Notes: generated by a model from the sequence alone, not told the origin. DNA of 64,000 nt from Shewanella corallii (GCF_023349125.1 NZ_JAKIKT010000001.1:682001-746000); one strand, 5' to 3'. Positions 8,603 to 17,874 are shown, counted from the first letter of the stretch. Translations and numbers: made by a program.

Positions 8603-11215
8603 TTAGCCAATACTCTCTTTCAACAAGTGCACCAGAGTATTCTGCTCTTCATCACTCAAGCGACTGCCCTCGCGGTTGGACACGGAGAACACATTGTCGG
8701 TTTTCTCTCCCAGGGTACTGATGCGGGCAGAGTGGATATTCAACTCCATCGCCTTGAACGCATCGGCGATGCGACTCATCACCTCTGGAGTTTCCAGCGC
8801 GGCAATATTCAGCAGAGTGCGGCTCGGACGGCGGGAGTTGAGGTACTCAACCTTGGGCACATTGTTAAAGGCGGCATGGCGACGCTTGGGCTTGGCTTTC
8901 GAGCCTGCGGGCTTACCCGCCAGCACCTGATTCAGACGATTTAACACCTGTTGACGACGGGTGTCGCTGAGCAGGGGTTCGTCGTTGTAATCCAGTATTT
9001 TAAGGGTCTCCAACACATAGCCATGTCGGGTCACGGAAATTTGCGCCTGTTTCACTGAGACCTTAAGACTGGCTAGGGTGTTGAACAGGCTGACAAATAG
9101 CCCAGGCTTATCTTTGGTGTAAACAAACAGGTCACTGCAGCCCTTGTAGACCTCACCATCGAGCAAGATCAGCGGTGATTCTCTGTCCTCATCATGGTAG
9201 CCGACTATGGCCTGGGTATAGCGGCAGATATCATTAGCGTCGGCATTGGAGAAGAAAGACAGAGGCATCTGCTTCCACAATTGTTTGAGGTTGTCTTCAT
9301 CCAGGTTGGGGTCGGCGGCCAGCAACATCTCTTTGGCGTCGGCTTTGCGCTCACGGATTAAAGAGCGCATCTCCAGCATATTCTCAAGACCGCTGCGCAG
9401 TGCCCGTCTACAGGCCTGGAACAGATCGGCCAGCAAGGTCGCTCGCCAGTCATTCCACAAGTTGGAGTTGGTGGCCTGAATATCCGCTACCGTCAGACAA
9501 TAGAGCATTTCCAGTCGGCTCTCGGTCTTCACCGCCTTGGCAAAGTTGCTGACCACATCCGGGTCATAAATATCCATACGCTGGGCGGTCATGGACATCA
9601 GCAGGTGATTTTCCACCAGCCAGCTGATGGTCTTAGCCTGGGAAGCTTTCAATCCATGGAAGCTGGCAAAGTGGGCGGCATCCACCGCGCCAAGTTTGGA
9701 ATGGTCGCCACCACGGCCCTTAGCCAGGTCATGGTAAAGCGCGGCAAACAGCAAAGTGTCTTTGGTATCCAGGCCTCGATATATGGTGCCCACCAGTTTG
9801 ATGCTCTTGTCCTCTTTACCCGCTTCAAACTGGTAGAGATTTTTCAGCAATCTGTGGGTGTGTTCATCCACTGTATAGGCATGAAACAGGTCAAACTGCA
9901 TCTGGCCTACTATCTCCCGCCACTGGGGCAGGTAGGCGGCGAGCAAACCATATTGATGCATTAAGGTGATCGCCAGCCCCATGCCTCTGGGGTGACGGAA
10001 CAGAGCGATAAACTCCTGACGGCAGGCATGGAAGTCCTGCAGGTCTCCCAACAAACGGCGTCTTACCTGACGCAGCAGACGCAGAGTTTCCGGCGCGATA
10101 CCTTTGAGCTTGTCCTCATGTTCAGCGATAAGGCGGAACATAATCAGGATCTGTTTACGCTCGATAAAGACATCTTCGTCACGGGCACGGATAAGGCCGT
10201 TGTCTATCTCAAAATGTTCATTGAGCACCAGTGGCGATGAGGGTACCTCACTGGCCAGTACATTGTGCTCGAAGTGGGCCATCAACATCTGGTTCAATTC
10301 CCGTACCCGGCTCAGTGCCCGGTACAGCTGGCGCATCATTTTCTCAATGGCAGTATTGTTTTCACCACCAAAGCCCATACGACGGGCGACTTCCGACTGG
10401 TTTTCAATCTGCAGGCGGTTTTCGCTGCGACGCACGGCCATATGCAAAGCCCAGCGAACCCGCCAGATAAAGTTTTGAGCTTCCATCAATTCGGCGTATT
10501 CATCAGCAGTGAAGTAGCCCATCCTCCTCAGGGTTTGTTCATCCTGAGAGCCAAAATGTTTGTTGGCTATCCAACCCAGGGTCTGAATATCCCGTAAGCC
10601 ACCCGGGCTGGTTTTCAGATTGGGCTCCAGGCTGAAACCACTGCCACTGGACTTGGTGTGGCGTCGGCTTTGTTCATCCTGTTTTAGTTTGAAAAAAGTG
10701 GCGCTGGAGTAGATATCCCGTTCAAGCAGGGTCGCTGAGATGATTTGGCTGTGTTCAGGATCGCCCGCCAGGCGGCGCATATCCAGCATGCTGGTGGCCG
10801 CGGTCACATCCTCGGCGCACAGGGACTTTGCCTGCTCAACCGAGAGCACCCCATGACCCAGGGTAATGTTGAAGTCCCACAGTGAGGTAATAAAGGATCT
10901 GAGCTTATCTTCCAGTTCCGGGCTTAAAGGGTCACGATGGAGTACACAGATGTCGATGTCAGAAAAGGGATGAAGAGTTCGGCGGCCATAGCCCCCGACG
11001 GCATTGAGAGAGAGGTCTGAATCTCCGAATCCATACTCTTGCCAAAGGGCGGTCAGCAGGCTGTCGAAGCAATCGGATCTGGCCTGCAATACCTCGCGGA
11101 TTGCGTGATCTGCACAGTTATGGTCCAGAAACTCCAACTGATCCGCCAGCGCCTGTTTGATACCGCCGACGTCACTGCTTTGGGGCCAGTCGATACCATA
11201 GTGCAATCCGTTCAT
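8603..11215 (-). CDS. glnD: Bifunctional uridylyltransferase/uridylyl-removing enzyme GlnD
   Basis: GlnD senses glutamine and uridylylates or deuridylylates PII proteins, which in turn control glutamine synthetase and NtrBC. The 870-residue length is normal. Visible domains: nucleotidyltransferase core near residues 70-95 (GGYGRRTLHPFSDIDICVL, with the metal-binding DID), GlnE-like helical segment (NLKTSPGGLRDIQTLGW), an HD domain near 490 (ALYHDLAKGRGGDHS) for uridylyl removal, and two C-terminal ACT domains (about 700-780 and 805-870, KPGLFVSLFNTLASL and SRPSRTLLNIAALETPEV) for glutamine sensing. A GGGAAG ribosome site precedes ATG. It is usually linked to map and dapD; here it stands alone, divergent from the TPR gene across about 210 bp that should hold both promoters. 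Confidence 0.97.
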   Translation of the reverse strand: MNGLHYGIDWPQSSDVGGIKQALADQLEFLDHNCADHAIREVLQARSDCFDSLLTALWQEYGFGDSDLSLNAVGGYGRRTLHPFSDIDICVLHRDPLSPELEDKLRSFITSLWDFNITLGHGVLSVEQAKSLCAEDVTAATSMLDMRRLAGDPEHSQIISATLLERDIYSSATFFKLKQDEQSRRHTKSSGSGFSLEPNLKTSPGGLRDIQTLGWIANKHFGSQDEQTLRRMGYFTADEYAELMEAQNFIWRVRWALHMAVRRSENRLQIENQSEVARRMGFGGENNTAIEKMMRQLYRALSRVRELNQMLMAHFEHNVLASEVPSSPLVLNEHFEIDNGLIRARDEDVFIERKQILIMFRLIAEHEDKLKGIAPETLRLLRQVRRRLLGDLQDFHACRQEFIALFRHPRGMGLAITLMHQYGLLAAYLPQWREIVGQMQFDLFHAYTVDEHTHRLLKNLYQFEAGKEDKSIKLVGTIYRGLDTKDTLLFAALYHDLAKGRGGDHSKLGAVDAAHFASFHGLKASQAKTISWLVENHLLMSMTAQRMDIYDPDVVSNFAKAVKTESRLEMLYCLTVADIQATNSNLWNDWRATLLADLFQACRRALRSGLENMLEMRSLIRERKADAKEMLLAADPNLDEDNLKQLWKQMPLSFFSNADANDICRYTQAIVGYHDEDRESPLILLDGEVYKGCSDLFVYTKDKPGLFVSLFNTLASLKVSVKQAQISVTRHGYVLETLKILDYNDEPLLSDTRRQQVLNRLNQVLAGKPAGSKAKPKRRHAAFNNVPKVEYLNSRRPSRTLLNIAALETPEVMSRIADAFKAMELNIHSARISTLGEKTDNVFSVSNREGSRLSDEEQNTLVHLLKESIG

Positions 11216-11424
11216 ATTACTTCCCTTTGGTTTCTGCTCACGCCTTATTAGGTTAGGGAATAATCACTGCCGGAACAAGGTCAGCTCAGTATATCGCCAC
11301 TGCAGACTGGCTTTTGGCTATATAAATTCAGTGGTTTGCATTCATCTTGAGAAATTGGAGTGATACATTGAAAGCTCAATTGGCGGTCGGTTCAGGCCTC
11401 CTGTTCCCATGCAAGGAGAGAAGT

Positions 11425-12291
11425 ATGTTGAAAGTTATCCTGACTATGGTGTTGGCATTCTGGTCAATGGCCGGTTTTGCACAAACCCAGGGAACCCAGG
11501 AGGAGATTATTCAGGCCAATAAGGAGATTATGGAAAAGTCTCTGATGGAGCGTTACGTCATGGATGAGCTCAAAGCGCTTAGGCAAAACCAGCTGGATCT
11601 GGAGCGGCGCATGATTATTGAGATCACTGACCGCGAGCTGTCAGTGGCCGATAAATCCCTTAACTATGCCAATGTTACCGTGACCTACTTCTTCTACATT
11701 ATCGCTGGTGTGGCTTCCATGATCGCCTTTATTGGTTGGCAGTCTTTCCGCGAGATTAAGGCCAACACCAACCGGTTGGCAGAGGAGCAATTGCAGGCGA
11801 TTGCCGAGCAGTATGAGGCCAAGTTCAAGGAGCTGGAGCGGGAGCTTAAGCGCAAGACCCGCATTATTACCGAGAATAACCGCGAAATTGAGATCATCAA
11901 CGAGGTGCATAACCTCTGGCTGAGGGCACAGGGGGCAGTGACACCTGAGCAGAAGATTGAGATTTACGACGAAATTCTTACCATCAGACCCGGCGACCTG
12001 GAGGCTTTGACCTACAAGGCGGATGCGGCCATGGAGATCCGTGAATTCAACTGGGCGCTGAGTCTGTGTAACCGGGTATTGGAAGTGGATAATGCCAACA
12101 GCCATGCTCTGTACCAAAGGGCCTGTGCTTTGGCATCCATGGGGGCGGATTCGCGGGCGATATCGGATCTGTCCCGGGCTATCTCTCTGGCACCTTCTTT
12201 CCGCGAACTGGCTCAGGATGAACCCGATTTCGACATGCTCAGAGGTAAGCCGGAATTTGAGCAGTTGCTGGAGTCAATCACCGAAGAGTGA
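11425..12291 (+). CDS. TPR-repeat membrane protein
   Basis: A 288-residue protein starting at ATG 11425, preceded by AAGGAG; the longer ORF start at 11347 has no ribosome site and would bury the signal sequence MLKVILTMVLAFWSMAGFA. After a periplasmic helical stretch comes one TM segment (about residues 88-110, VTVTYFFYIIAGVASMIAF), a long charged coiled coil (110-165), and a C-terminal tetratricopeptide region (about 185-275, IYDEILTIRPGDLEALTYKA and HALYQRACALASMG). The topology suggests an inner-membrane protein with a cytoplasmic TPR scaffold for protein contacts. I do not recognise a named family. It is monocistronic and divergent from glnD. Confidence 0.8.
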   Translation: MLKVILTMVLAFWSMAGFAQTQGTQEEIIQANKEIMEKSLMERYVMDELKALRQNQLDLERRMIIEITDRELSVADKSLNYANVTVTYFFYIIAGVASMIAFIGWQSFREIKANTNRLAEEQLQAIAEQYEAKFKELERELKRKTRIITENNREIEIINEVHNLWLRAQGAVTPEQKIEIYDEILTIRPGDLEALTYKADAAMEIREFNWALSLCNRVLEVDNANSHALYQRACALASMGADSRAISDLSRAISLAPSFRELAQDEPDFDMLRGKPEFEQLLESITEE

Positions 12292-12333
12292 AGCAGGCTT
12301 GATTTGAAAAATTAAACACCTGTCCATCTTTGT

Positions 12334-12355
12334 AACCGGCCCAAAAGGGTCGGTT
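12334..12355 (+). terminator. Possible terminator hairpin after the TPR gene
   Basis: A 9-bp stem with one G-U pair (AACCGGCCC/GGGTCGGTT) closes an AAAA loop 42 bases after the TPR stop. The T-run is weak (CAGTTTCTG). Confidence 0.45.
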
Positions 12356-12394
12356 CAGTTTCTGTACTACCTCATTGTAAATAACCACTTGCAG

Positions 12395-12410
12395 TGTGAC
12401 GTATCTCACG
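12395..12410 (+). promoter_or_regulatory. CRP-like operator upstream of the OFA transporter
   Basis: TGTGA-CGTATC-TCACG matches the CRP consensus TGTGAN6TCACA at 9 of 10 half-site positions, about 236 bases before the OFA start. It lies in the 355-bp gap between the TPR gene and the transporter, which has no supportable larger gene. A very short frame at 12565-12624 (19 codons, MPIPMNFAVGRPWWSPTVS) precedes the transporter, with weak evidence for a leader peptide. In Shewanella, CRP is a major regulator of anaerobic respiration, so CRP control of an organic-acid carrier is plausible but untested. Confidence 0.5.
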
Positions 12411-12646
12411 CTCAGGCCTTTTCTTAGTGCTTGCCTGATCACCTTTTGTGATGCGGTTTTTACAGCTTTGTGATCATTCGCGCAGGCTGAAAATAACCTT
12501 TTGCTGACCCGCAATTTCCCTGATAGACTCCGCGCCCTTTGGCACCACTTCATGGACTGAGAATATGCCAATTCCGATGAATTTTGCAGTTGGTCGTCCG
12601 TGGTGGAGTCCGACTGTCAGTTGATTAAGCCTGATAGAGTCGAAAG

Positions 12647-13870
12647 ATGAACAAATTGAACAAAGCTACCGGTGTATTGGCCGCTGGCTTCTTTATCAAT
12701 ATGTGTATCGGTATCCTGTACGCCTGGTCTGTATTCAAGCAGTCTCTGGTTGAGCAGGGTTGGTCCAATGCCGATGCTTCCATGCCTTACACAGTAGCGA
12801 CTATCTGTTTTGCCCTGTCTCTGTTGGTTGCCGGTAACCTGCAGGACCGTATGGGTCCCCGTAAAGTGCTGATCCTGGGTACCATCATGGTTGGCCTGGG
12901 TATGATTATCTCCAGCTTTGCTACTTCTCCAATGACTCTGCTGCTGAGCTTCGGTGTGATCACCGGCTGTGGTATCGGTTTTGGTTACGCCTGTCTGTCT
13001 CCCGCGGCGATGAAGTGGTTCCACCCATCCAAAAAGGGTCTGGTTAACGGCCTGATTGCGGCCGGTTTTGGTCTGGCTGCCGTTTATCTGGCGCCGCTGA
13101 CCTCAGTGCTGATCGAAGGTTTTGGTATCAATACCAGCTTCCTGATCCTGGGTCTGGGTGTGCTGGCTATTGCTGTACCTCTGGCCTGTACCATCAATAA
13201 CCCACCTGCAGACTATGTGCCTGAAGCTCCGGCTGGTTACAAAGCCAAGAGTGGCAGCGCTGAAGTGAGCATGGGCTGGCGCGAAATGGTGAAGACTCCT
13301 CAGTTTTACTCTCTGTGGATGATGTATGCACTGGCGTCTTCTGCCGGCCTGATGGTTATCGGTAACATCACCTCTATCGCCGTGAAGCAGGCTAACCTGA
13401 CTCAGGCTGCATTCTTGGTGGTTGTACTGGCTATCTTCAACTCTGGTGGCCGTGTTGCTGCCGGTATCCTGTCTGACAAGATCGGTGGCGTAAAGACTCT
13501 GCTGCTGGCCTTCATCATGCAGGGCGTGAACATGGCAATGTTCTCTACCTACGACAACGAAATTATGCTGATGGTAGGCGCTGCGCTGGCGGGTGTGGGT
13601 TACGGTACCCTGCTGGCAGTATTCCCTTCTATCACAGCCGACTACTATGGTCTGAAGAACTATGGCGGTAACTATGGCGTGCTGTACACCGCATGGGGTG
13701 TGAGCGGCTTTATCGGTCCTGTTGTGGCTGCAACTGCAGTGGACATGACAGGTAACTATGTGATGGCTTACACCATCTGCGCCGTTATGCTGGCCGTAGC
13801 TGTAGTACTGGCGCTGTTTACCAAACCAGTTACCGCTGACGACATTGCTGCTGAGCCTGTAGCAGCCTAA
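12647..13870 (+). CDS. OFA-family MFS transporter (oxalate/formate antiporter type)
   Basis: A 407-residue, 12-TM major facilitator. It has the family N-terminus (CIGILYAWSVFKQSLVE), the loop 2-3 signature (DRMGPRKVLILG), the related second-half loop (SDKIGGVKTLLL) and GVGYGTLLAVFPSITADYYG. The OFA family carries small mono- and dicarboxylates such as oxalate, formate or lactate; the substrate here is not determined. Codon use is notably biased toward preferred codons (CTG, GGT, GCT), which suggests high expression. Upstream lies a CRP-like site, and a strong terminator follows about 115 bases downstream. Confidence 0.9.
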   Translation: MNKLNKATGVLAAGFFINMCIGILYAWSVFKQSLVEQGWSNADASMPYTVATICFALSLLVAGNLQDRMGPRKVLILGTIMVGLGMIISSFATSPMTLLLSFGVITGCGIGFGYACLSPAAMKWFHPSKKGLVNGLIAAGFGLAAVYLAPLTSVLIEGFGINTSFLILGLGVLAIAVPLACTINNPPADYVPEAPAGYKAKSGSAEVSMGWREMVKTPQFYSLWMMYALASSAGLMVIGNITSIAVKQANLTQAAFLVVVLAIFNSGGRVAAGILSDKIGGVKTLLLAFIMQGVNMAMFSTYDNEIMLMVGAALAGVGYGTLLAVFPSITADYYGLKNYGGNYGVLYTAWGVSGFIGPVVAATAVDMTGNYVMAYTICAVMLAVAVVLALFTKPVTADDIAAEPVAA

Positions 13871-13984
13871 TTGGAGTTTGGAGCAAATTTGCTTCTCTCC
13901 CAGGCACCCAGTTTGCTGTCTCTCCGCAGCTGCTGACAAAAAGTGGAAATAGACCAGGAATAGCTGGCGCTTAATCCGGGTCAG

Positions 13985-14017
13985 AAAAGGCCGTTGCAGT
14001 TTTGCAGCGGCCTTTTT
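13985..14017. terminator. Bidirectional Rho-independent terminator
   Basis: AAAAGGCCGTTGCA pairs with TGCAGCGGCCTTTTTTT (one G-U pair) around a GTTT loop, between the OFA gene and the convergent small membrane protein gene. Confidence 0.9.
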
Positions 14018-14018
14018 T

Positions 14019-14396
14019 TCATTTCAGTAAAGCTAAATAAGCCGCCAGGGTGAAGCCCAGCAGTGCAAGGTAGTTGACCAGTATCAGGGGGTAACTGGAT
14101 ATTGGCAGACTGAGTCCTTGAAGACACATCAGTATCAGAAAACTGCTGAGCATCAATAGCAAACCCTGGTACCAATTGGCCGCGTAGAAGAAGCTGAGAC
14201 AGATAAAGGTGGCAAACGCCAGTATGGTACCAAAGAAAAACAGAGGCATAAGAACGGCTTCAGCAGTCCCGGCCCAGGTCATACTCATGAAGTTGCCAGT
14301 TTTCCATTTGGGCTCAACCACAAAAAACCGAAACACAAAGGCCAGTATTGCCAACTGCAGATACCAGACGTAGCTTGCTGTAAAAAATGCTTTCAT
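14019..14396 (-). CDS. Small four-helix membrane protein, function unknown
   Basis: A 125-residue, very hydrophobic protein with four predicted TM segments (about 5-25, 42-65, 70-92 and 98-122). It has few charged residues apart from the EPKWK stretch near residue 28. A good ribosome site (AAGGGAACG) precedes ATG. I recognise no family. It may share the terminator at 13985-14017 with the convergent OFA gene. The neighbouring minus-strand YcxB-like gene lies 140 bases upstream with its own terminator, so the two are probably separate transcripts. Confidence 0.65.
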   Translation of the reverse strand: MKAFFTASYVWYLQLAILAFVFRFFVVEPKWKTGNFMSMTWAGTAEAVLMPLFFFGTILAFATFICLSFFYAANWYQGLLLMLSSFLILMCLQGLSLPISSYPLILVNYLALLGFTLAAYLALLK

Positions 14397-14504
14397 CGTT
14401 CCCTTTTTTGCTGTCTCTTTTTCCTCTCTTTACCCTGTCACAGTTTCTGCTTGAGATCATCTGACTGTGGTATGCCAATATGGTTTGAAAATCCCTGAAA
14501 GCAA

Positions 14505-14528
14505 AAAGCCATCCCGGAGGATGGCTTT
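14505..14528 (-). terminator. Rho-independent terminator of the YcxB-like gene
   Basis: A 10-bp perfect stem (AAAGCCATCC/GGATGGCTTT) with a 4-nt loop. On the minus strand it is followed by TTTGCTTT, 10 bases past the stop codon. Confidence 0.75.
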
Positions 14529-14538
14529 GAAATGGATA

Positions 14539-15015
14539 TTAGGATTTTATCTTGCCGCAGATAAAAGCGTTTGCCTCATCATTCAGTACCCGGCGGGACA
14601 CATAGCTGCGACCTTTGCCGATATTGAGCAGGTAACCACGGTCGGTAGCGTCAATACTGTCTATCTGTTGCCAACGAATGGACTGGTTTACATAGTCTGA
14701 GCTGATGCGTATCCCGTCATCATCCAACTCGAAATTGACACTGTGATTGGCTGCCTTGCTCATGAGTTGGCGCCAAAGCCACCACGGACGGCGAAACTTA
14801 ACACTGAGTCCTTCCACCGCTGCCAGACCGATAAACAGGTAACCGATCACGTCCTCAATCGGCATGGCAATCAATACGAAGCCGAAAACAACAAATCCCA
14901 TGGCTTTGGCGTAAGGTCGCCAGCCTGGCTGTGGTTTGGCCGACTCATCGAAGCACTCTTCATAGTGGCTGCGGTCCAGCACGAACTCAGTTTGATAGTG
15001 AAATGGTTCACTCAT
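14539..15015 (-). CDS. YcxB-family protein
   Basis: A 158-residue protein starting at MSEPFHYQTEFVLDRSHYEECFD; the longest ORF starts 60 bases upstream but that extension looks non-coding. Two adjacent TM segments (about 37-70) are followed by a soluble C-terminal domain with the YcxB pattern (FELDDDGIRISSDYVNQSIRW, the stretch after the membrane hairpin in this family). YcxB-like proteins are uncharacterised. It is monocistronic with its own terminator and divergent from the pseudouridine synthase gene. No function can be assigned. Confidence 0.7.
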   Translation of the reverse strand: MSEPFHYQTEFVLDRSHYEECFDESAKPQPGWRPYAKAMGFVVFGFVLIAMPIEDVIGYLFIGLAAVEGLSVKFRRPWWLWRQLMSKAANHSVNFELDDDGIRISSDYVNQSIRWQQIDSIDATDRGYLLNIGKGRSYVSRRVLNDEANAFICGKIKS

Positions 15016-15134
15016 AGCAAAATAAAAAGCTGATAGATTTTTGCCATTATATCTCCGACAGACTGAATTAGGCATTAAAGTCGGAATAACTGATAATCAG
15101 CGACAGTTAACGACACTCAGCGGATATTGGTGAA

Positions 15135-15857
15135 TTGGAAAGTAAACGCGCACGGCTGGACAGATATCTGGCCAAAGCCCTGCAGATCCCCCGTAAACAG
15201 GTTCGATTGTTATTGATGTCTGGCAAAGTTGAGGTAGATGGCCAGCTTGCCAAAGATATGGACCTCTTGATAGATGAGTTCAATACCATCAGCTGTGATG
15301 GCAGGGTGTTGCAAGCCTGCTCGCCCAGATATTTTATGGTGCACAAGCCGGTTGGTGTGGTGTCTGCCACCAAAGATGATGAGCACAAGACAGTGCTTGA
15401 ACTGTTGCCCGAAGCGGAGCGTTCCGGGTTGCATATCGTCGGTCGGCTGGATCTCAATACCTCAGGTTTATTGCTGCTGACCAATGACAGCCGTTGGTCC
15501 GAAGCGTTGATGCAACCCGGCGCCCACGTCTCCAAAGAGTATCTGGTCACTCTGGGTAACCCGCTGACGGAAGAGTATGCCCCGGCTTTTGCTGCCGGTA
15601 TGTACTTCAGCTTTGAAGATATCACCACAGCCCCCGCGAGACTTGAGATGTTGGATAGCCATATTGCCAGAGTCGTGCTGACCGAAGGTAAGTACCATCA
15701 AATCAAGCGCATGTTCGGACGTTTTCGTAACCCTGTGGTGGCTTTGCATCGCAGTCGGGTCGGTGGTTTGAGCCTGGATGAAAACCTGGCTCCGGGTCAG
15801 TGGCGGGCGTTGACAGAGGATGAAGTACAGCTGGCGCTGCGGGATATTGGCTCATAA
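15135..15857 (+). CDS. RsuA-type 16S rRNA pseudouridine synthase
   Basis: A 240-residue enzyme with an N-terminal S4 RNA-binding domain (residues about 5-55, RLDRYLAKALQIPRKQV) and an RsuA/RluB/E/F catalytic core. The active-site aspartate lies in GRLDLNTSGLLLLT, and KEYLVTL and EGKYHQIKRMF are also conserved. RsuA makes pseudouridine 516 in 16S rRNA; the spacing and the MVHKPVGVVSATKDDEHKTV segment fit RsuA better than RluB, RluE or RluF, but the exact site is inferred. The start appears to be TTG 15135, with no in-frame ATG before the S4 domain and a GGTGA upstream. It ends shortly before the TPP riboswitch and is independent of it. Confidence 0.85.
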   Translation: MESKRARLDRYLAKALQIPRKQVRLLLMSGKVEVDGQLAKDMDLLIDEFNTISCDGRVLQACSPRYFMVHKPVGVVSATKDDEHKTVLELLPEAERSGLHIVGRLDLNTSGLLLLTNDSRWSEALMQPGAHVSKEYLVTLGNPLTEEYAPAFAAGMYFSFEDITTAPARLEMLDSHIARVVLTEGKYHQIKRMFGRFRNPVVALHRSRVGGLSLDENLAPGQWRALTEDEVQLALRDIGS

Positions 15858-15972
15858 AAATATCGCTGCGACAATTGTTTGCTCCTCTAGCAACCTGCTT
15901 GGTATTATCCACCGGTACTGATCATCAAGCTGGGCAGCTTAGCTGCTGACGTGGCTTGCAAGATCAGTCTGA

Positions 15973-16072
15973 CTTAGTCGGGGAGCCTGATGTCATTGAA
16001 TGGCAGCAGGCTGAGACCGCTGTGCGGGACCCGTAGAACCTGATCCAGTTAATACTGGCGTAGGGAACTAAG
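15973..16072 (+). promoter_or_regulatory. TPP riboswitch (THI element)
   Basis: All hallmark segments are in order: closing stem CTTAGT/ACTAAG, GGGGAGCC, GGCTGAGA, GCGGGACCCG, GAACCTGATCCAGTTAATACTGG and GTAGGGAACTAAG (longer motifs abbreviated by position). TPP binding should fold this aptamer and lower thiDME expression. It lies 72 bases before the thiD start. The 115 bases before it, after the pseudouridine synthase stop, should hold the promoter. Confidence 0.97.
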
Positions 16073-16125
16073 CCCGGACACTGGAAAACCAGACTGAATG
16101 TGTCCGGATCTGCTTCCTTCTCTGC

Positions 16126-16138
16126 GCCCTTTGAGGGC
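16126..16138 (+). promoter_or_regulatory. Hairpin masking the thiD ribosome-binding site
   Basis: GCCC-TTTGA-GGGC folds so that the GAGGG Shine-Dalgarno (16133-16137) is in its loop and 3' arm. A second inverted repeat just upstream (CCGGACAC ... GTGTCCGG, about 16074-16108) could compete. Together they look like a translational expression platform for the TPP aptamer. No terminator is visible here, which also argues for translational control. Confidence 0.55.
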
Positions 16139-16144
16139 AACTCT

Positions 16145-16975
16145 TTGAACACTCCTATTACCTTAACCATTGCCGGTAGTGACAGCGGCGGTGGGGCCGG
16201 CATTCAGGCCGATATCAAGGCGATTTCAGCCACCGGCGGCTATGCCTGCTCTGTCATTACCGCATTAACAGCGCAAAATACGCAGGGCGTCAGTGGTGTT
16301 TATCCTGTGGCACCTGACTTTGTGTGTCAGCAGCTGGACGCGGTGTTTTCCGATCTGGAAGTCAGAGCGGTCAAAATTGGCATGTTGGCAGACAGTGAGA
16401 TCATCTCGGCTGTAGCGCACAAGCTCAGACAGTACAAACCCAGTTGGGTGGTGCTGGACCCAGTGATGGTGGCTACCAGTGGCGATCTGCTGCTTCAAAC
16501 CTCAGCAATTGACACCCTCAAGCGTGAACTGTTGCCGTTGGCCAATATTATTGCGCCAAACCTGCCGGAAGCCGCGCAGCTGCTGGATCTGCCCGAGGTC
16601 ACAGATCAGGCCGGAATATCCGCTATGCTGGATGCCTGTCAGACTCTGCTAACTCAGGCATCTCCACAAGTAAGCTCCCAGTCATTGTTGCTCAAAGGTG
16701 GGCATTTGCATCAGCAGCCCATGAGTCAGGACTGGTTGGTCACCCCCGCTGGTATTGAGTTGTTGCAGGCCCCCAGAGTATTGACTCGCAATACCCATGG
16801 GACAGGCTGCACTCTGTCGGCGGCTATTGCTTCCTATCTTGCCCAGGGAATGACCGTCAGCCAGGCGGTAACCAAAGCCAAACATTACCTTACTGAGGCA
16901 TTGAAATGTGCTGACAAATGGCAGATAGGACTTGGGCACGGGCCAGTTGATCACTTTTTCAGCCTGCATAACTGA
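16145..16975 (+). CDS. thiD: Hydroxymethylpyrimidine/phosphomethylpyrimidine kinase
   Basis: ThiD phosphorylates HMP and HMP-P in thiamin pyrimidine salvage and synthesis. The protein has the ribokinase-fold signatures TIAGSDSGGGAGIQADIK (substrate site), DPVMVATSGD, LLLKGGH and the C-terminal NTHGTGCTLSAAIA anion hole. I chose TTG 16145 because GAGGG lies 7 bases upstream and sits inside the regulatory hairpin. A GTG at 16100 gives a longer frame but lacks a ribosome site and falls in a leader hairpin. The protein is then 276 residues, normal for ThiD. First gene of a TPP-controlled thiDME operon. Confidence 0.95.
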   Translation: MNTPITLTIAGSDSGGGAGIQADIKAISATGGYACSVITALTAQNTQGVSGVYPVAPDFVCQQLDAVFSDLEVRAVKIGMLADSEIISAVAHKLRQYKPSWVVLDPVMVATSGDLLLQTSAIDTLKRELLPLANIIAPNLPEAAQLLDLPEVTDQAGISAMLDACQTLLTQASPQVSSQSLLLKGGHLHQQPMSQDWLVTPAGIELLQAPRVLTRNTHGTGCTLSAAIASYLAQGMTVSQAVTKAKHYLTEALKCADKWQIGLGHGPVDHFFSLHN

Positions 16976-17052
16976 AACACACCACAGCCAGGATAGCTTG
17001 GCTAAACTTTATTGAGAGAAAGAGAGCCAGTCTGGATAAGAAGGAACGCTGA

Positions 17053-17874
17053 ATGAAAGATCCCCGACAATATCTGGCCGATCAGCTTGCGCTGCTGAGG
17101 CAAACCCATCCTCTGGTGGTCAATATCACCAACTATGTAGTGATGAATAACACTGCCAATGCGCTGTTGGCGCTGGGAGCGTCTCCCATTATGGCTCACA
17201 GTCATGAGGAGATGGAGGAGATGCTGACGATCGCCGGCGCTTTGGTCATTAATATCGGCACCCTAGACAGACAATGGATCGCGCGAATGAAGCACGCTGC
17301 CCAATTGGCGGTACAGATGAACAAACCTTTGGTACTTGACCCGGTCGGTTGCGGCGCCAGTGAGCTGAGAACCCATACCAGCCGTGAGCTGTGTGAAATA
17401 GCCAAAGCCTTGGGGCCGAAATTTATCGTTCGTGGTAACGCCTCGGAAATTATGGCCCTGTCCGGTGAGATCCGCAGTACCAAAGGGGTCGACAGTTTAG
17501 AAACCAGCGACAATGCCCTGGGGGCCGCGATGGCGCTTTATCGTCAATATGGCTGTGAAGTGGTGGTATCCGGCGAAACTGACTATGTGGTGGGGCGGCG
17601 GATTTTTACCCTGCACGATGGTCATGACATTATGCCCAGAGTGACAGGCATGGGATGTACTTTCACTGCACTGACCGCAGCTTTTGCTGCCCAGCCTCAA
17701 CAGGAATATCTCTCCCCCGGGCTGGCTTCTGCAGCTGTAATGGGCGTTGCCGGCAAGCTGGCTGCGGCTCAAAGTCAGGGGCCTGGCAGTTTTCAAATGC
17801 AGATGTTAGATGCTCTGTATCAGTTAACGCCTGAGCAGCTGGCGGCTTCAGTCACTGTGTCGGAGTTGTCATGA
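17053..17874 (+). CDS. thiM: Hydroxyethylthiazole kinase
   Basis: ThiM phosphorylates the thiazole moiety for thiamin salvage. At 273 residues it has normal length, with the family N-terminus ([25 protein letters not shown]), [19 protein letters not shown] and the catalytic loop [11 protein letters not shown] (Cys near residue 202). An AAGGAA ribosome site precedes ATG. It follows thiD by 77 bases and overlaps thiE by 4 bp (ATGA), so it is in the same riboswitch-controlled salvage operon. Confidence 0.97.
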   Translation: MKDPRQYLADQLALLRQTHPLVVNITNYVVMNNTANALLALGASPIMAHSHEEMEEMLTIAGALVINIGTLDRQWIARMKHAAQLAVQMNKPLVLDPVGCGASELRTHTSRELCEIAKALGPKFIVRGNASEIMALSGEIRSTKGVDSLETSDNALGAAMALYRQYGCEVVVSGETDYVVGRRIFTLHDGHDIMPRVTGMGCTFTALTAAFAAQPQQEYLSPGLASAAVMGVAGKLAAAQSQGPGSFQMQMLDALYQLTPEQLAASVTVSELS

